Shown here piece after piece: positions 1 to 9,665 of a stretch of DNA of 64,000 bases. The position numbers were made by a program, and so were the translations under genes. How positions within the stretch are numbered: the stretch's first letter is position 1; every line of letters begins with the position of its first letter. The DNA is from JALNXF01 sp964555845 (GTDB taxonomy: Bacteria > Patescibacteriota > Gracilibacteria > BD1-5 > UBA2023): positions 1-64,000 of the forward strand of contig CAZKUA010000003.1 of NCBI GenBank assembly GCA_964555845.1, in the 5' to 3' direction. The notes beneath the pieces were generated by a model. That model did not search any database. It was given only the letters and a program-made list of their open reading frames with translations, and was not told the DNA's origin.

Positions 1-17
1 ACGAGGGTGAATCAAAA

Positions 18-55
18 ACTCCCCCTTAATCCCCCTCATTTGAGGGGGAGGCGAA
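18..55. repeat. Short palindromic repeat (C-rich/G-rich arms)
   Basis: The arms CTCCCCCTTAATCCCCCTCA and TGAGGGGGAG form an imperfect hairpin in an otherwise AT-rich spacer, followed by a second G-run near 65-75. It resembles the dispersed palindromic elements elsewhere in the window but belongs to a different sequence family. No gene was found in positions 1-214. Confidence 0.5.
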
Positions 56-214
56 AGCATTGAGTAGGGGGGGTAGTTTTAGCTGAAGATTTCATATTAT
101 GAATAATTAAAAATAAGATAATTCAAGCTTGAATTATCTTATTTTATGTATATTTGATGGAATGCAAGAGGGAAAGTATTGTGGATTTGAGGATTTGTGG
201 TGTGGTAGAGAATA

Positions 215-826
215 TTATTTTCCAGTTGCATTACAAGTGGCCTTAATTTTCGCATCAGTTATGCCATCACACATTGATTTTATTTTTCCAGGAGAAGTGA
301 TATTTTCTTCACAATTCTTACGAAGCTCACTTTTTTGTATTTTCTGACAAATTTTTATATCTTTAGCTTTTTCAGCCTCTTTGCTTACAATATTAGCAAA
401 ACAAATATCTTTTAAATTATTATCCTTAAAACTATTGCAAAGTTCTCAATTATTAGAATCTACAGCTTTTATTATAATTAAATTATTTTCACAACTTTCT
501 TTAATATCAGGAATTGTAATAGTCTTGCATAAATCTGTATTTTTCTCATTTGTAGCTTTAGCAAGAATTAAATTCTCTTCTGTAGACTTTTTTGAATATT
601 CTTCTTGTATTTTCTTTTGTTTCTCCTCGTTTATCTTTTTAATTTTCTCATTAGCAATGTTCTTTTTCAATAAGTTATCTTGTCTGATTTTCTCTTTACC
701 TAGTTTTGAATTAGGATTTATTTTATTTCCAGTATTGGTTATAACTTCTTTTTTCGTATCTAAAAAGCTATTACAAGAAGAAAGCAATAAAGCCAACAAC
801 AAAAATACTAAATAAAATTTTTTCAT
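215..826 (-). CDS. Lipoprotein with four C-x11-C repeats
   Basis: Unrecognised exported protein of 203 aa. The N-terminus (MKKFYLVFLLLALLLSSCNS) is a lipoprotein signal peptide with a lipobox Cys near residue 18. Next comes a Lys/Glu-rich, probably coiled-coil stretch (about 25-90). The C-terminal 100 residues contain four cysteine pairs, each with exactly 11 residues between the two Cys, which suggests short disulfide-closed helical hairpins. One UGA (446-448) is read as Gly, and the frame ends at TAA 215-217. It lies just downstream of the large prepilin-like gene on the same strand (12-bp gap), so both are probably co-transcribed and surface exposed. Function unknown. Confidence 0.8.
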
Positions 827-838
827 TTCAAAAACTAA

Positions 839-2911
839 TTAATTATAATAAGTCTGATTAGAGCCACATTCATAATTATTCCAATATGAACAATCTACCT
901 GTGTCCGATACGAACAATCATAATATGTTTTATATCAACATTCATAAGTGGTGGCACAAGTTATACAAGCGGCCGCATAATATCCTGCTGGATAATATGT
1001 TCAGGCACATCCCCAAACACCTCATCACCAATTTCCCCCACCCCAACAAGATTGAGTTGAACCAGTACAAGTTACTGAAACATATGCCCCAGTACAAGTT
1101 CTTGAAACATAAGTTCCATTACAAGTTCTTGAAACATAATTACTACAGGTTTGTGATACATATACACTTGTTGTATTATCCCAATTTCAATTACAATCTT
1201 CATCTACTAGAGGAGTTACACTTGTAGATGAAGATTTAGCAGCACAAGTTGGAGTTGTAGAAAATTGTCAGATACTATTAGTTGTTGTATTTGCAATACG
1301 AATATAAACTGTTGACCAAACTCACCAACCATCTCCAGGGAGAGATAGAGATGTAGTTGTAAGATTTGAATCACAATTATATGTAAGTCATGTAAGATCT
1401 GTCCAAGTGGAATTATCTTTAGAATATTGAATTTTACAACCGTTCGCTCATCCATTACCAATTCAGGCCATCCAAGAGATAGAGAAATTTTTATTATTAG
1501 CCGTATGAGTTAGGGTTAAAGAAGTTGGATTTTGTTGGCAAGAATTACTTGTCCCATTCACTTCACTTCCATAAGTAGCTACATTCCCAACTGCATCGCG
1601 CACTTTTACTAAATTAGTTCATAGAGTATTGCTAGTTCAAGTAACATCTTTAGTATTTCATGCTTGCCAAGTAGATCATCCGTCAAAGGAATAAGGACTA
1701 GATGCAAGTCATAGAGCATCCGTAGCTAGTATTGTGTATCTAATAGTCTCACAAGATGGATTTGAACTAACTACATAAGTTATAATTGGTGGAGTTTGGT
1801 CTGTACAAGTAGTAGATCAAGAATTATATGTATAATTTGTTTGACAATCAAAAGTACAAATCCCAGAAGTAGCATTGTATATCCAATTTGTATTGTATTT
1901 TTGAGTTCAATTTGCTATGCTAAAATCTGGAGCATTTCAAATACATTTATCTTCCATACAAGTAGAGTTATCCAAAACATAATTTGAATTACAATTAATA
2001 GCTGTAGTTTCAACTGCATGAACTGTATCAAGATTTCAATTAATACATTGAATTTGTAGAGATCAAATTGAAACTCAGTTAGCTATCGTAATTGGCTTAG
2101 TAAATGTACTTGTTTGATTATGTGAAAGCATAGGAATTGTATATCCACTATAAGTAGCTGGATTACAAGGAATAGTATTTGTAATAGCTGATTGTATTTG
2201 AGTAATAAGTGTATTTCATGTTCCGGTACTTTTTCAGTTACCATAAGTATCTCATCAAAAATAAGCTACAATATTTGAAGTATCTTCTGAATTTAGATTA
2301 ATTCAAGTTCCAGATATTACCTCTTGTAAAGGTATTTTATTTTCATCTGTTAATATTCATAGCTTATCTCAAATAGTATATACTTGTCTATTTTGATATG
2401 CATCACTAGAACTTTCAGCATAAACTTGATTATTTATATCAACAAAAGATGATAAATTTATAGTTTCTCAATTTTCCAGATATCATAATAATTGAGCCTT
2501 CTTTCTGTCCTTATCTACAGCATAGATGTAACTTTTTGCATCTTTTGGATCTAAGGGTAATTTATTTATTTTGATGATACTAGAAATATTTTCTCAAATA
2601 TATCATTGTATTAAAATACCAGTTCATACTAAAATTTCTAGTGTATCTCATTCTGGAATTGGATAAACTCAAGACTTTACTTTTGTAATAGCTAGTCATT
2701 GTTGGATTGATTTAATATCTGTAATTCTTGTGCTATCACGAGCCGATTTAGAATATCATTGGAATGAGAGAAAGCCGATGGTAGCAAGAATTGCGAGGAT
2801 TGAGATTACTATGAGTAGTTCAGTGAGTGTGAATCAGTTTTTGAGACTGGTCTTGCCAAAAAAGACCGGCCTCTTGTTTGGTAAAGTTTTTAGACTTGTT
2901 GTTGTTTTCAT
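839..2911 (-). CDS. Large prepilin-like surface protein with Cys-rich tail
   Basis: A 690-aa protein that starts as a type IV pilin or pseudopilin. Residues about 25-50 read GFTLTELLIVISILAILAT, with the class III cleavage site after a UGA-encoded Gly and Glu at mature position 5. Ordinary pilins have 120-200 residues. This one continues with several hundred residues of Thr/Ser/Asn-rich extracellular sequence containing paired cysteines, then tandem Cys units (VSQTC, VSRTC, VSRTC, VSVTC) and a tail very rich in Tyr and Cys. The stop is TAA 839-841. Presumably a prepilin peptidase processes it and it is displayed at a pilus tip or membrane as an adhesin; that role is inferred. No peptidase gene lies in the window, but pilT and a PilB-type ATPase do. 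Confidence 0.85.
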
Positions 2912-2994
2912 AAAATAAAAATTAAAAAATAAAAATATTATAAATAACTGAAACAAGAATATATTACTATATAAAAAAATAATGTCAAGCAAGA

Positions 2995-5385
2995 TTATTT
3001 TCTTCTCTCTTCTTCATTCTTCATTTTCTGTTCATCTTTCTTCTTTTGTTTGTATTCCTCGGCTTGAATTTTGAATTTTTTCTCTTCTTCTATAACTTTT
3101 TTATTAAATTCTATAATTTTCTTTTCTACAAATTCGACTGGTTTTGTATATTTCTCACGACTCACTTTTACTACCACTTCTTTTCTTTGTTCATCTAAGT
3201 CTGATTTTGTCTTGATTGGTGGGAAAGTAGTGGCACTAAATACGCGAGATGGCATACCATCAATTAGAAGTTTTGTATAAATGTCATATTTTCTAAGATT
3301 AAGTAAATCTGTGGTTGTTATTGTTTTATTATCTCAAATAGCTTCTACAAGCTTGGAGGCATCCTCGGGTCATACTTGAAAACTCAAAATACTTCACACA
3401 TTTCAAAATATTGCTCATCTTACTTGCTCGCTCATTTGTGCGATGTATTGATTTGCCATTATAAGATTTAGCTTATATTTTCTAGCTTCTGCTAGAATTG
3501 TCGCAAAACTATCAGTCGCAAAATTCTGGAATTCATCTACATAAAGATAAAAATCCTTTCTTTTTTCTTCTGGAATATCAGCTCTTCACATCGCATCAAT
3601 TTGGAATTTAGTTACCATCATAGAACCAAGAAGTCACATAGAATCTTCTCAGATTTTTCATTTAGAAAGATTTACAATCAGTATTTTTTTATTATCCATA
3701 ATCCAGCGAAGAGAAAATGGATTTTTTGGCTGACCAAGTACATTTCTAAGAATTGGATTTGATAAAAATTGTCATACTTTGTTTAGAATTGGACTAACTG
3801 CTTCAGTCATTTGCTTTTGATCCAGAGCTTCAAATTCTTGCTCCCAAAATCTTTTAATTATCGGATCTTCTATTTTTGAAACTATTTTTAATCTAAATGA
3901 CTTATTTGTGAGCATTAGGGGGATTGACATAATTGTCGAGTCTGGAATTTCAAGTAGCGTTAAAATTGCATTTCTTAAAATATATTCAAGTCTTGGTCCC
4001 CAACTATCAGCCCACATTCTCTTAAATATCCCAATAAGTCCAGATGCAACAAGAGGTCTTAATTCCTTAGACACATTCTCAAACATATTAAAAGCAATTG
4101 GATGTTTGTAATCTGATGGATCAAAATATACCACATCATTTGTACGAGATTTCGGAATATTAGAAACCAGCGTATCAGCTAAATCTCCGTGTGGATCAAT
4201 TAGTGCAACTCATCTTCACTTCAAGATATCATCATAAATCATATTTTCCAAAATGGTAGATTTTCCCATTCAGGTTTTTCAAATTATGTAAATATGTCTT
4301 TTTCTATCACTCACTGTAATCCCAAAATCAAGCTTTTCTCATCTGAAATTAGTTCTTCAAATTGGAGAAATATTTTTATCATCTTTATCAAGAATTGGAA
4401 CATTACTTGGTGGCTCGAGAGTTTTTGTTGTAATCCAATTTATTCCAGGAGTTTGTACATACATAGTTGGTAAATGCACAATTCAAGCCAACTCAGCACT
4501 GTTTAGTATAATATTTTTAGTGTTTTTTCTTTGAACTAAAACATTATCAATATCTTCTTTAATAGATTTTAGAATGATTCAATTCTGGTTTGGAATTGAG
4601 AAAAAATTCAGAGCCACAGCAATTTCTTTTATTCCAACTTTGGCCTCTATTTCACTATTTGTCTCAATTCAGGCGTTAATTGAAGTCGCAAATCAAAATC
4701 CAGATAATTTCTTTTCTAAAATTGGATTTCCATCTTTTGCTACGTCAGCCGCACCTCTATTTGGATTAAAAATAAAAACAAGAGCCTTAAGAAGATAATA
4801 AATCGGAGAAAATACAATTTTCAAATATTTATAATGTTTTGATAACAAAAATTTCTTAAAAAATTTAGGATATTTTGATAAAAAAATATCAATTTTATTT
4901 TTGTTTTTCCGCTCCAAATCTCACATTGGAGAGAAATTAACTTGAATAAAAGATGTATTTTTGGATGATGATTTATGCAAGGCACTCGTAATTGAAGAAA
5001 ATGGATCTATATCTTCTTTGAATTCTGTATATGTTTTTATTGGCAGAAAATAAGGCTTAAGTAGTCAAAAATTTCAGATAAATCTTTTTTTATTTTCTTG
5101 TAAATAGTCTTTAATTTCTCTAATTTCAATATTTGGATAATGAGCATATATTTGGTTTTCAAATAAATCTCTATAATCTTTTTCGATTATAAAAATAAAA
5201 TGGATATTTCACTTAATATTCACGACCTCAAAACTAAAAACAGGTGATTTTATTACTTTTTCTTTATTAAAAAGTGTCTTTACAATTTCTAGAGTATTAT
5301 GAAAAATACTCAAGACTTGCTCCGCAATATAGACTCATTTGTCGTTATTTCTATCAACACTGATTTCGAGAATTACTTTTTCCAT
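2995..5385 (-). CDS. VirD4/TraG-like DNA-transfer ATPase
   Basis: A 796-aa type IV secretion coupling-protein-like ATPase of the kind annotated in CPR genomes as conjugative DNA transfer family protein. Walker A (IIGKTGMGKST, about residues 365-375) has two glycines encoded by UGA. Just after it comes ALIDPHGDLAD. Walker B (FYLYVDEFQNFATDSF) lies near residue 615, followed by a QYIAQM segment typical of TraG/VirD4 proteins. The N-terminal 340 residues are unlike VirD4, and the C-terminus is a charged Lys/Glu coiled coil. It may pump DNA or protein across the envelope. No relaxase or other secretion subunits are adjacent, so the substrate is unknown. Confidence 0.85.
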
Positions 5386-5421
5386 TTTTGTTTTAGTTAT
5401 ATTTTATCATTTCGACTTTCC

Positions 5422-5549
5422 CTCGTCACCCTGAGCGAAACGTAGTGTAGTCGAATGGGTCTATTAATTCAATTTTACCATATTTAAAAAAAGTATTTTA
5501 TAAGTAAATAGATCCTTCGACTTCGTTTCACTTCGCTCAGGATGACGAG
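5422..5549. repeat. Type A palindromic element (MITE-like), copy 1
   Basis: A 128-bp element bounded by inverted copies of CTCGTCAYCCTGAGCGAA, with an AT-rich interior. A second copy lies at 36401-36515 and shares the right half (TAAATAGATCCTTCGACTTC and what follows). It carries no ORF and sits in the 241-bp gap between two same-strand genes. Confidence 0.8.
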
Positions 5550-5626
5550 AAAAATGATTCGAAATGACAGTATTTTTACTATATTTCCTTTTATACTCAT
5601 TTTTTTCTTTTTATCAAAATTTTTAT

Positions 5627-6598
5627 CTATTTATCGTATTTTTTCTCAGACTCTTTTTGATTATTGTCTATGACTCAGGCTATTAGTGGAGACAGATTAT
5701 TTCAAATCCTAACCTCATTATCAGTTATTATTCATTTTTCTTTTCCGACAAGAAAAAATCATTTTAATGCAGGTCACATTTTGAGAGGAATTGCCAGAAT
5801 ATTATCTTCTTTTTTGGCTCAAAAAATATTATCTGAGTTTATAATTCAACTTGAATTTGGAGTTAATTCTCATTCAACTTTCTTGTTTATTACACCAACA
5901 TTTTTAAATCTTGTGTCATATTTATAGAATAATAATCAGCTTAAAACCTGATGATTTTCCACATATATAATGTATTTTGCTCAAAATAGTTTTTTAGAAT
6001 AGTCCATTATATTTAAAAACCCTTTTTCTCAAGTCTTAGATAATTCGATAATTTTATTAGTGGCCTCATAAATATTAGCTAGTTCTTTATCTGATTCTAG
6101 AAGTCTTTTATTTGAGATTTCAATTATATATTTATACATTTCAATTGCCTCTTTTGGTAAATCGGTCTCAAATTTAACTAAATCATCTATATTTAAAGCT
6201 ATAACTTCAGCTTCCTGGGCACAAATTACTTCTACATCTTTTTGATTTCTTCAAAAAATTATTCCCTCTCAAATAAAACTTCATTTTTTAGCTTTTCAAA
6301 TTTCTTTTTTTTCTCAAGTTGAAGTATGACTTATTACCGATAAAACTCATGAAGCTATAATATAAAATTTATCATCAACTCCTGGTGAAAATAATATTTG
6401 TCAGACTTCAAGACGCATTTTTTTCTTCTTAAAATACTCATCAAATTTATCAAGATAAGCTATTATTGGATTAACTTTTTGAATATTAACATCATTTTTA
6501 AATGTCGATAAATCAGCCTTGATATTAACTTCTCAAAGTTTCGCTGTTTCTTTATTTTTTACCGGTTTATCGGTATATCAACCTTCTTCTCTAAACAT
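5627..6598 (-). CDS. Cyclic-nucleotide-binding-domain + GAF-like sensor
   Basis: A 323-aa cytoplasmic protein. Residues about 60-165 look like a cNMP-binding (CRP/cAP) beta-barrel: LEVGQILFSPGVDDKFYIIA, then a glycine-rich GSFIGEGIIFG segment where the phosphate-binding cassette would lie. A helical linker follows, and residues about 205-315 resemble a GAF fold (ILAIPLKMG, PLIAGVID). No helix-turn-helix is visible, so it is more likely a sensor or adaptor than a transcription factor. It starts 20 bp after the pilT stop, so the two form an operon; it may tune pilus retraction (inference). At least ten glycines are UGA. The stop is TAG. Domain calls were made by eye; the GAF call is the weaker one. 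Confidence 0.75.
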
Positions 6599-6618
6599 AT
6601 TTTTTAAATTAAAATAAA

Positions 6619-7689
6619 TTATTTAACTAAATCCTTATCTCTAAGCCTTGAATTAAATATTTCTTTTGTAATAAATCATTTCATAAATAACATTTCTAGA
6701 TATTTATCCATTAAAACCATTCCCTCATTTCCAGAAAGCTCAATTATAGAATAAATCTGATGGATATTTCCTGAAATTATAAGGCTTCTCACAGCATCAT
6801 TATTGATTAATATTTCTCTAGCTACAACTCTTGTTGTCGCATCTTTTTTTGGTAACAAAATTTGGCTAATTATCCCAACTAAACTCATAGCAAGTTGAGT
6901 TCTAATTTGATTTTGAGATCCTGCTGGAAAAGAATCAATTATACGGTCTATACTTTGTACTGTATCATTTGTATGAAGTGTAGAAAGTACAAGATGTCCA
7001 GTTTCAGCCAAAGTAAGCGCAGCTTGTATTGTTTCTGGATCTCTCATTTCTCAAACCATTATAACATCAGGATCTTCACGAAGGGCTGATTTTATGGCTC
7101 TACCAAAAGATTCTGAGTGCGTTCAAATCTCTCTTTGATTAATAAGACATTTATTATTTTTTAAATTAAATTCTATCGGATCTTCAATTGTAATAATATG
7201 TTTTTTAAAATTTTTATTTATATAATCTATCATCGAGGCCAAAGTTGTAGATTTTCAACTTCAGGTAGGTCCAGTCATTAAAATTAATCATTTTCATTTG
7301 TGAAGTAAATTTTTCACTTCTTTTGATACATTTAAGGTTTCAAGAGATGGGATTTCAATGGGAATATATCTAATTGCAATAGAATATCATCTCGCGTCAT
7401 TATAAATATTTACTCTGAATTTTGCCTCTCCGAAAGTATATGAAAAATCCTTTTCTAAATTTTGTAAAAAATACTCAAAACCCTCCTCTCCTGCCATTTC
7501 TTTAATAATTTCTCCCACATCTTCTTTGCTTAATTCTCAAAATTCCTCAATATATTCAATATCTCAATCATGTTTTCTAATTAGAGGAACACTACTAGAT
7601 GTAATATGAATATCTGGAATTTGAGTTTTTATCATATTTTCAAGTAGAGAATGAAATTTTTTCACTAAATCACTTTTATTGATACTCAT
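6619..7689 (-). CDS. pilT: Type IV pilus retraction ATPase PilT
   Basis: A 356-aa secretion ATPase that would drive pilus retraction and twitching. Visible motifs are Walker A (LMTGPTGSGKSTT, about residue 140), the Asp box (TIEDPIEF), Walker B (ALREDPDVIMVGEMRD, about 205) and the His box (TGHLVLSTLHTNDT), in the usual PilT order and length. The C-terminus runs through a UGA (6676-6678) to TAA 6619-6621. It is first in an operon with the cyclic-nucleotide sensor downstream. It is divergent from the gene at 7792, and the two promoters share a palindromic -35. Together with the PilB-type ATPase at 27507 and two prepilins, it indicates a working type IV pilus. Confidence 0.95.
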
Positions 7690-7718
7690 TTTTTAAATTT
7701 ATTAAAAATAACAATTCA

Positions 7719-7770
7719 ATTATATCATATTAAGTTTATTTTTGCAAAAAAAAGAAATATATGATACAAT
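7719..7770. promoter_or_regulatory. Divergent promoters sharing one -35 (pilT / 7792 gene)
   Basis: TTGCAA (7742-7747) is its own reverse complement. On the plus strand it lies 17 bp from TACAAT (7765-7770); on the minus strand it lies 17 bp from TATAAT (complement of 7719-7724). The symmetric layout suggests two mutually exclusive promoters. Confidence 0.55.
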
Positions 7771-7791
7771 TATTAAAATTTAAAATAAAAT

Positions 7792-8907
7792 ATGCCAGAA
7801 GAATTAGATATATTACCTATAAAAACACAAAAACCTGAGATTAAGATAATATCTCCTGATTTTTTTAAAATGCCAGGAGTTAAAGAACAACATGAAGAAA
7901 TTTTACGAAAAAAGAGATTATGAGAACTTTTAGGTAGGGCAGAGACCAGAAAAGAAACAGCTGGATTAAAAAAAGAGATAAATAATCCTGATTATGAAGT
8001 GTTAGCAAAAGAAAAAGAAATTTATAAACAAAAACAATATAACAACATAAATCCATCTCAAACCTCAAAGCTAGATTATGTCCTACAAGATACTACAGAT
8101 GAAAAATTTAAGAAATTAAATGAAAATAGAGAAGAATTCCAAACAAAATACGGAAAATTTAATTCTCAAATTTGTGAGTGGTTGAAAATGGATAATAATC
8201 TATCTGTGAGTGTAGTAGAAAGAGAATCTGAATTTAATCAAAATCCAAAATATGGGAATTGAGTGTCTTATATGCAACTCACTAGTGACCCGTTTGATGA
8301 CATGAAAATTGGTTGAAAATGAAGATGAAAATTGTATATTCATTTTTTTAAAAATATCCCAGATAATATAATTTCACAAATATGAAGTAACCATAACTTA
8401 AATAAAAACACTCCTAAAGAAATGGAAGAAATTAATAAAATTAAAAATAATTTGAAAAATTTAAAAATAGTTTTAAATAATCCAAATTCAAGTAGAGATA
8501 AGATTAAATCTACTTTAAATAATGCAATAAGTTTTTTTTCAAAAAACAGAAAAAATCCTGAATTGAATTTGCTTATTTGAGATATTTATCTGTCTTCACT
8601 CAGAAATGATGCCACAGATGAAAAAATAGATATAGAAATAAAAAAATTAAATTCAATTATTTCAAGTGATAATGCCGTTAAAAGATTTAAATTTTTATTA
8701 GAAGGAAAGTGAATATTTATAAAAGATGAAGCTGGTGCAAAATTAGCATTAAGTAATTTACAAAAAGATTTAAAAATTAATTCCAATACAGAATTAAGAA
8801 AAAATTTCTATGCTTTATCTAAATATAATTGAGCGGCTGATAAAACTGTTTATGCGGCGATGGTTACAGTAGCCCAAAAGGTAAAGAATGATAAAGGGAT
8901 AGTTTAA
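7792..8907 (+). CDS. Lytic-transglycosylase-like protein
   Basis: A 371-aa protein with no obvious signal peptide. In the middle, near residues 143-170, is a segment resembling the SLT/goose-lysozyme core: ERESEFNQNPKYGNGVSYMQ, where the Glu of ERESEF would be the catalytic acid and GVSYMQL matches the conserved GxxxMQL block. Near the C-terminus LSKYNGAADKTVYAAMV resembles the YNxG block that closes this fold. The flanks are Lys/Asn-rich helices. It probably acts on peptidoglycan, in remodelling or in penetrating a host wall; the exact family is uncertain. The stop is TAA 8905-8907. It is transcribed divergently from pilT. Confidence 0.6.
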
Positions 8908-8940
8908 AAAATTATAAAAATAAAAGTAAAAAATTAAACA

Positions 8941-9639
8941 TTAATCTTCTTTTCTATAAACATAGACTTTTCAAGTATTACTGTAAGAAACTAGTATCTC
9001 ATCCATTGTATTTATAGCTAATCGTCATCATTTTCTAAATCATTCTTTAATACTAATAACTCAATTCTTTACATCAAAAAAAATTTTTCATATTTCTTCC
9101 GTAAATTCTTTAATCCATGCTCAATCTCTATCTATATATCATTCAAAACCATGACAATTTATGAAAGAATCTTGACCTCATATATTTCATAAATATACAA
9201 ATGAATGATTATGTTGATTTATAAAAGAAAGTTCATGATAAGACAAATATTTTCAATTCGTTAGTAAATCTCATTGTTTTAATTTATTTTTTTCAGATAA
9301 TTCATTATAAGTTCAAATATATTTCAATCAAAATTTCTCAAATTCATTTTCTTCTGGACTACCATGAAATAAAAGAGAACTTCAAGTTGTAAGAGCAAAA
9401 GCAAATGAGTGGCAGTCATCAAATTTTCATCTAGTAATACTTTTATTTGATAAATCAAGTGTACAGGTTTGTTCAGAGTTTAATATAGACATTAGATTTC
9501 TTGTAAAATTTTCTGATAATTTAATAGTATTTCAATTAAAATGAGCTATATTATCTCAATTATTTTTACCCTCAAAACAAATTTGTATGTTTGGTGCATC
9601 CCCTTTTTCTATTTGTCTAAAATTAAAAGTAAATCACAT
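8941..9639 (-). CDS. Putative papain-fold (CHAP/NlpC-like) amidase
   Basis: A 232-aa cytoplasmic-looking protein not recognised as a named family. The pattern FDDCHSFAFAL (about residue 75), then GDLLTNGKY, then HNHSFVYLGN (about 143) matches the Cys, Gly-Asp and His blocks of CHAP/NlpC-P60 enzymes, with Cys and His as candidate catalytic residues. UGA encodes most glycines. It converges on the transglycosylase-like gene at 7792 (33-bp gap), which fits a joint cell-wall role. The assignment rests on motif spacing only. Confidence 0.5.
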
Positions 9640-9665
9640 AATAAATATATTTAAATATATAACAA

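Noticed and set aside
381..815. 144-aa plus-strand open frame
   Set aside because: Antisense shadow of the Cys-repeat lipoprotein gene; composition is low complexity (Phe/Ser/Leu) with no export or domain pattern of its own.
886..1227. 113-aa His/Leu-rich plus-strand frame with apparent repeats
   Set aside because: It is the complement of the Cys-rich tandem units of the prepilin-like gene; the repeats belong to that gene.
5664..5927. 87-aa plus-strand frame
   Set aside because: Antisense to the GAF-like domain of the cyclic-nucleotide sensor, which has a coherent UGA=Gly frame.
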